Below are positions 12,204 through 24,000 of a DNA stretch of 64,000 nt, piece after piece. The position numbers were made by a program, and so were the translations under genes. Each line of letters opens with the position of its first letter. Position 1 is the first letter of the stretch. This DNA is from Sanghuangporus weigelae (lineage: Eukaryota; Basidiomycota; Agaricomycetes; Hymenochaetales; Hymenochaetaceae), in NCBI GenBank assembly GCA_033182465.1, contig CP137319.1, positions 2,604,001-2,668,000 of the forward strand, written 5' to 3'. The notes below the pieces were generated by a model, which was not told the origin of the DNA, ran no database searches, and worked only from the letters and a program-made list of their open reading frames with translations.

Positions 12204-13631
12204 TCAGTGTGCAAAGGTGGAACCGATGTCACCGAATTTGATGTTGGAAAAGACAACAGAAGCACTCGCACTCTGCGACTCAACCTGCGTCGGCTGCCCA
12301 GACGTCGTCGCACAGTTCCCCCGAGCCACTCCAGGGTTCGTCGCAGGAACGTCCGTCGGGTAGGCGCTGTCCAACCAGAGCATATTCACAGCATGGTCAT
12401 CCCACACGCTCATCACCAACGACATCCCGTTGTCGAACGCCGTGCCCATCTGCTTCAGTCCGCCGAGCGACTCGAACGTGTTCGTGTCACCGAACGCCTC
12501 CTTCTGAGCATTGCAGAACTCATCCGTGATCGAGTCGTACGCCGCCATTCCCGGAATGTTCACCTTCGAGTTCTGGATCACCCTCCCGTTCTGCACGTAC
12601 AGCCGCCGGATCTCCGACAGCGGGCCAGTCGTCGTGTTGTCCGCCGTCAGGAACTGTGTCACCACAGTGAACTTGGACCGCGTGTCCACCGTCATCCCCG
12701 GGCCGAGGAACGTTTTGTCGCCCATACGGAACGAGTTGAAGTCGCACCCGTCCTTGTCGCAGATGCCTTCGTAGCGCTCGTCTCCGTCGCCGCACTGCGT
12801 CCCCGAGCACCGCGTCTGGCTCTGCACGGAACATACGTGAGGTGTCACCGCAGCTGCCATCGAGTTTGCCTCCCACACGTCCATCTCATTACAGCACGAA
12901 CCGAACGTGCCCGATCCCGCGTTCGGATCGCTTGCCGACGCAGCCCAGCCCTCAACGTTTGCCTGAGCAGGGTATCAGTTTCTAACATGGAATAACAGAA
13001 AAGAGACAGATGTGCGTACCTCACCGTTGATGAACTTGATGTCGTGCGGACATTGCGTATCGCAGTATCCCGTTCCGAACCTCGCGCCAGCCTTGTTCGT
13101 CGGGAACCGTGCCATTCCACCGTCTGCATCCATCTCCACAAAGTACAGAGCTCCGTTGAGACCACATGGCAGGTTTGACATGTCGACATCGAATGTAAAC
13201 TCCTGGTTCTTCAGGTGGAACATCTGGTAGTGGCTCTGGTCTGCCATCAGGTACACGCGGGATCCGATGTTCTTCTGCTGTGACTGAGTCACGAACTTGA
13301 GCGTCAGCGCATTCCCCGATGTCGATATCCCGTACGTGCCAGCATAGTCAGCGCCATCGAGCGCGCAGTTCTGCGCACACGTCGCGCCGTCGGGGCAGAG
13401 AGATGTGTCCCAGGTGTTGCCGGTGTAGCAGTTCGTGTATCCGCTCGTCGTGTGCAACCAACGCCAGTTCGAGTCAAGGACGATGGACCGAGACTGAGTC
13501 GAGCAACTCCCGCTTCCAGTACATTGCTGAACAGACAGAGACGGATGGTTTTCCGCAGTGACCGTGCCCACTTGCTGGCCACGGACGACGGCAAGGAGGG
13601 TGAAACAGAGTAGAGTTGCGGCGGGGAACAT
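12204..13631 (-). CDS. GH7 cellobiohydrolase, left copy
   Basis: Secreted reducing-end cellobiohydrolase of glycoside hydrolase family 7, acting on cellulose outside the cell. Exons are 13020-13631 and 12204-12962 with a 57-bp intron; 456 residues. Residues 1-18 form a signal peptide ending before [12 protein letters not shown], the typical mature start. The catalytic motif [10 protein letters not shown] has the two Glu and the Asp in order (nucleophile, helper, acid/base). FINGEANVEGW spans the intron and the protein ends [14 protein letters not shown]. There is no linker and no CBM1, so it is a catalytic core only. The start is the ATG just before FPAATLL; an in-frame ATG 18 codons upstream would bury the signal peptide. 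The protein is identical to that of the right copy at 19327. Confidence 0.96.
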
Positions 13632-14593
13632 CACTTCGATAGACCGTAAAAGAAACCGATGTCGGTAGACCGATGATATTTGCAATGAGCCAAAGCGTAG
13701 ACTTTATATCAAAAGGACCGCGAAGTCATAAACGAAAACACGCAAATCGCTCTCTCGCTCCGTCTGCTTGTAGCCTCCAGAAGCAGTCTGGATCCTCCTC
13801 GGATGATGCGGCCTGGCCAACGTTACTCATACCGACGACTGTCCGCTCCCTCAAGAGGCGCGTCCGGGTGTGCAGTTACTGCGAAGGCGCAAGAACATTA
13901 AAGTTATATCTCGGCAGCTTCTGAAGGATCAATTCCCGCCACTCAACGCGACAATATCTCGGCCAGAAACGTCGCAAGCCTATTTTTGTGTACCAATATG
14001 ACTGTGGGATTGGCGCAAACTCCAGCCTGGCTCTACCATAGAAACCGCGGTACTCGGTCCCGGAAGCAAGAACACGTCATCACGTGGTCGTTCCTCTGCT
14101 GAATATTCGGCCATCATGGGTCTTCGACTTCGCAGACAGCGTTCTATATCGCCTCTGATGCATCCAGACTGATCACGAGCTTCTACAGATGTCGTAGCGT
14201 AGCTTGCTGCTTGCAGTGACGGAAACACTGCGACAACAAGCTGCCGACACATGCTCTTGCCACACTCATCTCACGGATCATTCTGCAAGGAACGAATAGC
14301 TTCTCTGACCGTTATTTCAAGACCTCTCGGCCCTGTTTCGGTGAAACAGTTTTTGAAGAAGCCTGGTCAGATCCGGCATTCCTTTTGTGAGTACGCAAAG
14401 ATGCACCCTGATTTCAGAGCCTCAAGTCCTCGATTCCGTTGTCCGCAACATTCTGAGGCCAAGTTTCTGAGCGGGAGTAACGCACACAGTATCCCGCTGG
14501 ATGGTTGAAGTAAGAAAGTTCGACGCATGGACTTGACTTGAAAAAGTTGAAGTTGCGAGAGGTGTTGACACGATCACGTGAGACTTTCTACCG
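13632..14593 (-). promoter_or_regulatory. Upstream region of left GH7 gene
   Basis: Mirror of 18364-19326. A TATAAAG lies at 13702-13708, about 70 bp before the start codon. Two CTGGAG hexamers that fit the Cre1/Mig1 catabolite-repressor pattern occur at about 13775-13780 and 14020-14025, and a CCAAT box near 14009-14013. Single hexamers are weak evidence. Open frames in this stretch are mirrored exactly in the right arm but have no recognisable domain. Confidence 0.5.
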
Positions 14594-15620
14594 CAATTGG
14601 TCCGAGTTCTTTGCCAATACAATACTTCTCAGGTAATTTCTCAGGTAATAGATAGGCAGCTCGAACTTTCAAAATAAATACTTACCAGTCTCATTTGGTG
14701 ACCTTAAAGTAAGAATTTTTCATGCATCCATCAAGGAAAAGGTTGCCAACTTAATCAGATTTAAAATGAGTAAAGTTAATACATGCTCGAAACTGTTACA
14801 CACCTATTAGAGCTCTTTTGTTATGTTATCGATCGCCGCCTGATTTTGACTCTGAATTTCCCCGCTTAATTACTTACTGTGTTTCTGCCCCTTACGCTCA
14901 GTGACCCCGTAATGCTCAGTTTTGCAATCTCTCACTCAATTCTCATCCAAAATTCATGAAACTTTGTATATAGATAGTGCACCATTATGACTATGTTATT
15001 ACAAAATTTGGGCCAAAAGTACTCAGTGCATGCTGAGTTATAGTGCACGCATTCTGAACAGATACTTGATTTGAGTGATTTGAGTGAATCAAAATTGTTC
15101 TCACGGTATGTGCATCATCTATAAATGTTTCCCGTGAATCAATTAAGATGAAACTTGGTATAGATGTGGTTGAAGGTATCTGAAAGCTATATGTAAAGTT
15201 TCAGAAGCTGATGTTATGTGTGAGGAATACTAGAGCATGTCGGAAATTGCTCTAATTTTTATCATGTAATCATACAGAAAATGAGGTGCAGCAGCCTCTT
15301 GAATTTTTTTTATACAATTTTCAGAAAAGCAATCTCCAAAACATAAGTACAATATGGAGTGATTCTTGAAATTTCATGCTGTGAGACTCAAGGAAAAAAT
15401 TAATATTACAATAAAGAGTGTAAGGCCAAAAAACATTGGAATTGGCCATTTTTCAGTGTTATTTCATCTCTTTCCATCAGATGTCCAAGTGAAAAGATGG
15501 TACAACCTCCCTACCTGATCCAGCATGATAATTGCCTTCTCTATAAGTGACTCTATGAAGGCCTGCACGCTGTCAGAAAGAGATACTGAAGACACACTGT
15601 AGATTCCATATTATAGTTTG
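14594..15620. other. Left half of palindrome spacer, AT-rich, no gene
   Basis: No coding signal. About 14780-14910 is a diverged inverted match to about 17700-17800: both hold the words TACTGTGTTTCTGCCC and CGCTCAGT in opposite orientation. This suggests that the duplicated region once extended inward and has since drifted apart. Confidence 0.5.
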
Positions 15621-15625
15621 ATGGT

Positions 15626-17137
15626 TGAAAGGATCCGCTCAAAATCTCGCATCAGGATCGACGCGATCAACAGATCTACACAATCAGCTTTCCAAATGCG
15701 ACCAATAACCAAGCCAGCTATTACAGGCCCAAGCGATCGAGTGGCCTAGGCAACAGTAACCTGTCACCACCCGAGCGCTAGAAGTACCGAAGCGGATACG
15801 TAACCCCGCTAACAGCTAACACCACCGACCGCCTATTACCGCGGACTACCACTCTAACGCCGCCGACCAAGCAACCAGAGCGACCTCAATCAAAAGAAGC
15901 GATCAAACTTCTTAGAAGTCCAGAAGCACAACTACTGAAGCCTAAACACTAAAAGGCTAAAGGCTAATAAGGTTTATGGAGACCTCACTGGCATTTCAGC
16001 ACTGTCAAGTCTGTGCATGAGTTTACATGGTCCTTTATGAAGTATACTACATAGTATGCACGGCAACAGTTGGTATACGTGACTGTCACATCAAAACCGA
16101 GCAACACCTTCAAGATACAATGCATTCCAATCCACCAAACCCAATAATACCCAAGAAACGAGAGGAACTTATGATCACAACTCAGACCCCTCGAACTGCG
16201 AACCCGATAACCTGGAGAATGATTGGATGGTATAGACCGGAGTTGCACATACTATGTCCAGCATCTACGATACAGGCAAACCTTTATTTACCGAGAGATG
16301 CAAACCTGGAGACCAAGCAATTACAACTCCTTATACAACGAAGGATATGGCATTACATTCGAGATATACGATACGAAGGCAAAGCATGGCTAGTCACCAG
16401 AATTCAGCAGAACCCACTAGCAGCGCTTATGCAGTTCATGATATGCCTTGGACCATACTCTACACCGACCCGACACCTTAACACTGATGTGCGAGTTATG
16501 CTTACTCTCGCTAGACCTTGAGATGAATTCTGAAGAATCATATACCGAGCAGCCTACATCGCCCCAAGAGCAAAGATGCCACTCAATGACGGCAATGACA
16601 TTGTTATGGAGTACTGACAGTAGAGCAATCCATATCGAAGCACTACCTCTATTGTATCAGTTAGCAACTCTACAGAATTCTGTCATAGTGGAGACAACCT
16701 TACAAAGATTGGAGCAAAGTGGAGCAAAGTGCAGCAGGATGACAAAGGGACAGATGTAAGGGTGGAGAAAAGCGGAGTAAAGTGGAAACAGGATGAGTAA
16801 GAAATAGGACAGAAGATGGAATATCTGGGAGCATAAATAGCTGTAGGATTAGGCCCTCATTTCCCCATCTTTTGATCCTCTTAACACACTGGTGTAAAGC
16901 TTGCCCTATAGCGAGCTATTACTGTGTGCTTTGTACTATCACACCTCTTGGAAATCCCAATCTGCTTTACTATCACCTCGTATCTGGAAGCATCCATAAC
17001 TCGGACCGCGACTAGGAAGGCTAGTAAGGGACCGCGTGGTACAGCCAGACGTGGGTAGATAAGATCACCTCTGCACAACACACTGCTGCTTAGGCAAAAG
17101 GATCGAACTGGTGTAACCCCGGGCCTACTCCCTAACA
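15626..17137 (+). mobile_element. Family C solo-LTR-like element, copy C1 (fossil)
   Basis: A 1512-bp unit beginning TGAAAGGATCC and ending CCCTAACA, flanked by a perfect 5-bp direct repeat ATGGT at 15621-15625 and 17138-17142. TG...CA ends with a 5-bp duplication are typical of an LTR retrotransposon remnant reduced to one LTR. Two more copies of the same family lie at 53693-55201 and 59742-64000 (reverse). C1 is more diverged from these than they are from each other, so it is the older insertion. I see no reverse transcriptase, protease or integrase. Confidence 0.8.
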
Positions 17138-17142
17138 ATGGT

Positions 17143-18363
17143 GCTTGATTGTAGAACGACTCTGAGTATGATGCAAATCTCATAAAGCAATACAGATTCA
17201 GACACAGCACCTCCTTATCCATGAGCCAGAGAGCATATCCATCCATTGAGTGAAGAGCTCATTGCTATGCACCATTCTTATTCTTCACCGTCTCACTTAA
17301 ATCAGACAAATTTGTGGGTGTCTTATCATGAAATTGTCCATTAATGCAGTGTCTGAGTATTCATGACAATCTATAGATGTCTTCCAGATGTTAAAATGGT
17401 GCTTTTGTGATCATCTTCAAGTTGCTTTCCAGCAAAGATGAGGGGTGAATGGGTGAAAGGAGATGATGTGAGAGCCGTCAAGACGTGTCAAATCTCCTTT
17501 CCCACGACTGAGCATTTCCGGGTCAGATGCGTGAACAGTCAATTTTTGAGACTCCTGTCTCATAAATTCAATAAAATATTCTACTTAGGTTTTTTTGTTT
17601 GAATAAAGTGCAAAATATATTCTAAAGATGTGCACCTATTCTAATGACAATGTTTTGTGGCGAAAAGTATGAACGGAAAATTTGTGGAAGGAAAAAAAGC
17701 TTAGACTGAGCGTTTCGGGCAGAAACACAGTACCATGCTGCACCATTTGATTTTCGAGCAGTGTCTGATAGCAAAAGAACTCTGTTCTCAAGGCAACTCA
17801 TTCAGGCATTTCATAGACAAGAGGGAATTTCATGGATGTAATTATATTTAATTTCTGTTGAAAGCCTCACAAGCATTGACATATAAAACTTGAAGCTTTT
17901 GTGCTTTGTCTGGATGGAAATAACTATCTATTAGAGCATATCAGCAACATGTTTCATTTTTCCCAAAGGCCTCATCCAATTTATCTCATTCCTTCTAAGG
18001 AATGTGCTGTCATTTTTCTGTAAGCCTATTCAGGTTTAGTGTTGGCTAGGCATCACAATCACTTCAGTTCTCACGTTCAGTGATATACCAGAATATTTAT
18101 TACTGGCAGTGGGCTGTCATTACACACAGAATCTCTTCTGGCTCATATTTACATTTTTCGATGCTGCTTTATGCAGTGACAAATGGTCAAAATCTATATT
18201 CCCAGTTCACTTGAAATCTGGCCATGCCGAGCGGGATTAGGTCGGCTGTTGGTTACGCGAGATAGCTCCTTAAAGGAAGATAAGGAAACATCCCAGCACA
18301 GCTTTGATATATTCGTTGGAACGTGTTTTTTCTGATATGCTCTATTACCTGTTGCAAAGAACT
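17143..18363. other. Right half of palindrome spacer, AT-rich, no gene
   Basis: No supportable coding region. It holds the diverged inverted partner (about 17700-17800) of the sequence at 14780-14910, and short repeated words around 17935 and 18340 (variants of GCTCTATTA). The tight palindrome arm starts at 18364. Confidence 0.5.
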
Positions 18364-19326
18364 CGGTAGAAAGTCTCACGTGATCGTGTCAACACCTCTC
18401 GCAACTTCAACTTTTTCAAGTCAAGTCCATGCGTCGAACTTTCTTACTTCAACCATCCAGCGGGATACTGTGTGCGTTACTCCCGCTCAGAAACTTGGCC
18501 TCAGAATGTTGCGGACAACGGAATCGAGGACTTGAGGCTCTGAAATCAGGGTGCATCTTTGCGTACTCACAAAAGGAATGCCGGATCTGACCAGGCTTCT
18601 TCAAAAAATTGTTTCACCGAAACAGGGCCGAGAGGTCTTGAAATAACGGTCAGAGAAGCTATTCGTTCCTTGCAGAATGATCCGTGAGATGAGTGTGGCA
18701 AGAGCATGTGTCGGCAGCTTGTTGTCGCAGTGTTTCCGTCACTGCAAGCAGCAAGCTACGCTACGACATCTGTAGAAGCTCGTGATCAGTCTGGATGCAT
18801 CAGAGGCGATATAGAACGCTGTCTGCGAAGTCGAAGACCCATGATGGCCGAATATTCAGCAGAGGAACGACCACGTGATGACGTGTTCTTGCTTCCGGGA
18901 CCGAGTACCGCGGTTTCTATGGTAGAGCCAGGCTGGAGTTTGCGCCAATCCCACAGTCATATTGGTACACAAAAATAGGCTTGCGACGTTTCTGGCCGAG
19001 ATATTGTCGCGTTGAGTGGCGGGAATTGATCCTTCAGAAGCTGCCGAGATATAACTTTAATGTTCTTGCGCCTTCGCAGTAACTGCACACCCGGACGCGC
19101 CTCTTGAGGGAGCGGACAGTCGTCGGTATGAGTAACGTTGGCCAGGCCGCATCATCCGAGGAGGATCCAGACTGCTTCTGGAGGCTACAAGCAGACGGAG
19201 CGAGAGAGCGATTTGCGTGTTTTCGTTTATGACTTCGCGGTCCTTTTGATATAAAGTCTACGCTTTGGCTCATTGCAAATATCATCGGTCTACCGACATC
19301 GGTTTCTTTTACGGTCTATCGAAGTG
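18364..19326 (+). promoter_or_regulatory. Upstream region of right GH7 gene
   Basis: TATAAAG at 19250-19256, 70 bp before the start codon. CTGGAG hexamers (Cre1-like) at 18933-18938 and 19178-19183, CCAAT at 18945-18949. The same elements exist in mirror image before the left copy, so the two genes should share control unless chromatin or the spacer differs. Confidence 0.5.
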
Positions 19327-20754
19327 ATGTTCCCCGCCGCAACTCTACTCTGTTTCACCCTCCTTGCCGTCGTCCGTGGCCAGCAAGTGGGCACGGTCAC
19401 TGCGGAAAACCATCCGTCTCTGTCTGTTCAGCAATGTACTGGAAGCGGGAGTTGCTCGACTCAGTCTCGGTCCATCGTCCTTGACTCGAACTGGCGTTGG
19501 TTGCACACGACGAGCGGATACACGAACTGCTACACCGGCAACACCTGGGACACATCTCTCTGCCCCGACGGCGCGACGTGTGCGCAGAACTGCGCGCTCG
19601 ATGGCGCTGACTATGCTGGCACGTACGGGATATCGACATCGGGGAATGCGCTGACGCTCAAGTTCGTGACTCAGTCACAGCAGAAGAACATCGGATCCCG
19701 CGTGTACCTGATGGCAGACCAGAGCCACTACCAGATGTTCCACCTGAAGAACCAGGAGTTTACATTCGATGTCGACATGTCAAACCTGCCATGTGGTCTC
19801 AACGGAGCTCTGTACTTTGTGGAGATGGATGCAGACGGTGGAATGGCACGGTTCCCGACGAACAAGGCTGGCGCGAGGTTCGGAACGGGATACTGCGATA
19901 CGCAATGTCCGCACGACATCAAGTTCATCAACGGTGAGGTACGCACATCTGTCTCTTTTCTGTTATTCCATGTTAGAAACTGATACCCTGCTCAGGCAAA
20001 CGTTGAGGGCTGGGCTGCGTCGGCAAGCGATCCGAACGCGGGATCGGGCACGTTCGGTTCGTGCTGTAATGAGATGGACGTGTGGGAGGCAAACTCGATG
20101 GCAGCTGCGGTGACACCTCACGTATGTTCCGTGCAGAGCCAGACGCGGTGCTCGGGGACGCAGTGCGGCGACGGAGACGAGCGCTACGAAGGCATCTGCG
20201 ACAAGGACGGGTGCGACTTCAACTCGTTCCGTATGGGCGACAAAACGTTCCTCGGCCCGGGGATGACGGTGGACACGCGGTCCAAGTTCACTGTGGTGAC
20301 ACAGTTCCTGACGGCGGACAACACGACGACTGGCCCGCTGTCGGAGATCCGGCGGCTGTACGTGCAGAACGGGAGGGTGATCCAGAACTCGAAGGTGAAC
20401 ATTCCGGGAATGGCGGCGTACGACTCGATCACGGATGAGTTCTGCAATGCTCAGAAGGAGGCGTTCGGTGACACGAACACGTTCGAGTCGCTCGGCGGAC
20501 TGAAGCAGATGGGCACGGCGTTCGACAACGGGATGTCGTTGGTGATGAGCGTGTGGGATGACCATGCTGTGAATATGCTCTGGTTGGACAGCGCCTACCC
20601 GACGGACGTTCCTGCGACGAACCCTGGAGTGGCTCGGGGGAACTGTGCGACGACGTCTGGGCAGCCGACGCAGGTTGAGTCGCAGAGTGCGAGTGCTTCT
20701 GTTGTCTTTTCCAACATCAAATTCGGTGACATCGGTTCCACCTTTGCACACTGA
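19327..20754 (+). CDS. GH7 cellobiohydrolase, right copy
   Basis: Exons 19327-19938 and 19996-20754, 57-bp intron, 456 residues, protein identical to that of the left copy at 12204. It has a signal peptide, the [10 protein letters not shown] catalytic motif and many Cys pairs, but no linker or CBM1. The two genes are transcribed outward from the palindrome axis. Being intact and identical, both should be functional unless a promoter is impaired. The 3' flank (from 20756) is unrelated to the left 3' flank, so the two transcripts can be told apart by their 3' UTRs only. Confidence 0.96.
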
Positions 20755-21020
20755 GCGTAGAATCAGAAAATACTACTTTTTCCCATTTCTGTCATTTTGT
20801 GTTTTAAGTGGTAGATCTCTAAAGTGATGTCGATCCAAACAAATGATTATCTATTTATGGATTACATGATTATATTGTCTCATCGGTTCCGACTATTACA
20901 TTACTAAACTGAACTGTGACCGGAAGCGGACGTCGCGTCGCCGCGTCTGTCGGGGTCTGGGTCTGCAATGGGCGTCAGGCGTAGTCGTCTTCTCAACGAG
21001 CGTTTGCACCTCCCTGCGTC

Positions 21021-24000
21021 ATGGACAGTAGTGAGCTATCTCGAAAGCTGACTAGCTTTGCTCGTTGGTTGCGGTCTCGAAGAGCCGTTTCCGTTTACAA
21101 GGGTATCCATTATTTCGTTCCTCGTCGCTCTCGTTTCTCACTGTCTTCATGTAGGTGCGACAGCATATGTTATCGGATTTATCCTCATATTTTTACGGTC
21201 TTTCGATGATTTGAGCGCCTTTCCGCTAACGTTCACGTCCATGACCATTCTGCTCATCGTTGGCGGGGCCGGGATGTCCTTCGGCACCTGTGTCCAGTCG
21301 ACAGCGCTGGCCCTCATCGGTGTCGGTGCTGGTGCTGTTGGATTTTTCATCCTTGCAAAGCTGGTCGAGAGTCAAATCGCGCAAGGTTTCGTGTTCGCAG
21401 CATTGGTATACGGGTTCGCACTCGTAAAAGCGCAGGGTTTGAAATGGTTCCCTCTCGCCCTGTTAGCCATCCTGATGTCGTTTAATGGGATATATACATC
21501 GTGGGTCAACTTATTGGCTCCTTCGTCATTCAGTCTCATTCTGGAAATCGCCTAGGCTACTAGTAGGAAGATTCGATTCTGCCTATTTTGAAGAGTACCT
21601 CAAGACGTATTGGTAAGAGCGTCTCGTCAACTCTGCTTCGGACGAATTTTGAATCTCACCGATTAGTTGGGCTGCTGCGATTGTCCTCACCGTCAATATC
21701 CTCATATTGCCTATTTCAAGTGAGAAAGAAATGCGCCAGACCCTGATTCTTAGTTTGGAGCACGTCTCCACATTTCTTCATCTCCTTGCGAAGGTATGGT
21801 CACTATCCTGTTCTATATCCTGTTCTACTTTGACTGGGGTGCTAATATAAGACCGTTTCGATGCTCTAGACCTATACGATGGAGATCACGGAGGAGGAAA
21901 GGGCTGTTCGAGATCATTTGGCGCAAAGCATTCGGGTGAGATAGCATGATTTCTTCTTCTAACCATGTCTGACTTGGGAAACAAAACAACAAAACATTTC
22001 TAAGGCGGACTTTGGTCTGTTGTCAAATGTAAGGCGTCGTTCTTGAGCATCCTTATGATACTTAAATTATGTGCTTCTATAGAAAATTGATGAGACTTTT
22101 ATCGAGATCAATTACTCTCGATTTTCGACGAAGGAATACCAAGTGAGTTTCCCCGATTCATGAAGTGTCATTTCATCCGGCTCATTGCTTATTTCTCTCA
22201 GTCCTTCGTTACAAGAGTACGCAGGATGCAACAGGTAACGATGGTTCTACTTCTATCACAGAGCATAGCTTAACTGGGATCCATTCTTTATATGTCAGAG
22301 CCTAATCGCAGTGTATTCGAGTCTCATCAATGTGGAGAAGAAGGACACTGACCTATTCAGAACGGAATTTCTACCGAATACAGTAAAAAGCTTCAATAAG
22401 CTTCGCGGAGGTGCGACTTCAGCAACTATTCTTAAGAGTGACTAAAGTTGGTGTCTGACAATGTCGTATTTCTGGCACAACCTTCAATTTTTTTTGTCTT
22501 GCAAAGCCTTGAACGCGACAATGCGTGAAATAATTGGTGCTCTGGGCTGCCAAAGGTTCATAATACCCGCGTCTTCGGCTGGATATGCAGAGTTCATGGA
22601 TGTCGAACGTCAGGAGTCCTCTACTAGCCTGAGACTGAGACGCGAGCCAACCCGAGCGAGCTCTGCAAGAGATACTGTGGACGAGAGGCTTGACTACGTG
22701 GCGAGACGTCTTGCAGAAGAACTAAACGACAATGAGATTGATGTTGATGGTTCCGTCGATGCATCACACAACGATCAAGATCTAGAAGGAGAAGGACAGG
22801 GAACGAATGTTCAACCTCGCTCAGCAGTCGGAGATGGTCTTCTCGATGTCCATGCGAACCAAGATGTCGGCTTGTCTAGATCAGGTTCCCAATCACTGAC
22901 ATATCCTACGTCTGACCGGGAGAAGGAACACGAAATGACTTCGGCAAGGAAAACTTCATCTGATGCGTGTGTTCGTTCTTTGCGTCGGATCTTCGACAAT
23001 TTTTGCACCGTTCAGCATGATATCATGGTGCGATGTCTAAGTGACGGACAGCTTCATGGTGGTGACGATACTCTACGCCTTCTCGAGCCGCTTCCGTCGC
23101 TAAAGGCCACATATCAGTATCGATACGTTCCGTCAGCAAGCGGTCCAGAATTAACGACATCGAGTTCACGACCTCGTCGAAGACGCAGATCATGGATGGA
23201 CGACGTACTAGACGACGGGCCCGCAACGCCTCCGGCCACACCTTACGAAAAGCAAGGTGACATTTATTATGAGATGGCACGAGAAAAAACGAAGTGCGAT
23301 CACACGAGCGATGAAATCACTGCTGCGAGTCATCATAGTCTGATGCGCGTCTACTCGTTTTTGTTCACCACGGAGTAAGTGCTGATTTGTTCCACGTCTC
23401 CTTCGAGAGAAGCTAGAGTATGCCATGATCGTTTTTCTTCCAGGCAGCTCGTCAGCGAAGTAGAAACTTTGTATCATACTTGCAAGGCTTTATCGACGCC
23501 TCGGCTCCGTATTCACTACTTTCCTCGAATAAATCGTCCAGACAACGGGTTTCTGTACAATGTCAATAACTTACCCACAAAGCGCAAAGAAACCTCTTTT
23601 TCCTTGCGAGAGGAGCGTACAGATGATCCCGAAAGCGCATCTTTCCGTGAGCTCAGCGTCGCGGAGGCTGTAGCTTTGTTGGAACATCGAACGTACACTC
23701 GCCCGGGACCTTCCATTTTTCAACGCATTTACGCAGCGGAGCAGTGGCTTCGCGGCCCGTCTAGTGTTTATGCTGCGAAGACTGCTGCAGCGACGACCAT
23801 ATTTGCGGTGCTCATCCTTCATCCGGTTCCACGACAATGGTTCATAAGCTTCGGAATGGTGGGTGGCGCCCTGACAATTGTCACAGCCCTGCAACCTACA
23901 CTGCAAGTACCTGTCCCCCCTTTCTACGAAGCCAGTCGACTGACACTATCTTTGTCGTCAGGGGACAGAGCGTTTTCTCGTTCATTTTGCAGATTCTCGG

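Larger units (their letters stand above)
12203..14593 (-). repeat. Left arm of GH7 palindrome (2.39 kb)
   Basis: This segment is the reverse complement of 18364-20755 over its whole length. Positions pair so that left plus right is 32958 through the gene and most of the upstream DNA. The GH7 coding sequence and about 650 bp upstream look identical. I found one substitution and one single-base length change, both near 14350 in noncoding DNA. The match stops at the GH7 stop codon on the outside and breaks up with short insertions just inside 14593. Confidence 0.95.
18364..20755 (+). repeat. Right arm of GH7 palindrome (2.39 kb)
   Basis: Reverse complement of 12203-14593, effectively identical apart from two small noncoding differences. 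It ends one base after the GH7 stop codon on the outside. The axis of symmetry is near 16479, inside the family C fossil element. Confidence 0.95.

Noticed and set aside
12207-12995. 262-codon Arg-rich frame antisense to the left GH7 gene, and its mirror at 19963-20751
   Set aside because: It lies on the opposite strand of a strongly supported GH7 coding region with high third-position GC; such antisense frames are a by-product of codon bias.
12203-20755. Assembly duplication as the full explanation of the palindrome
   Set aside because: There are two small differences between the arms, and flanks and spacer are unrelated on each side; not excluded, but less likely. Spanning long reads would settle it.
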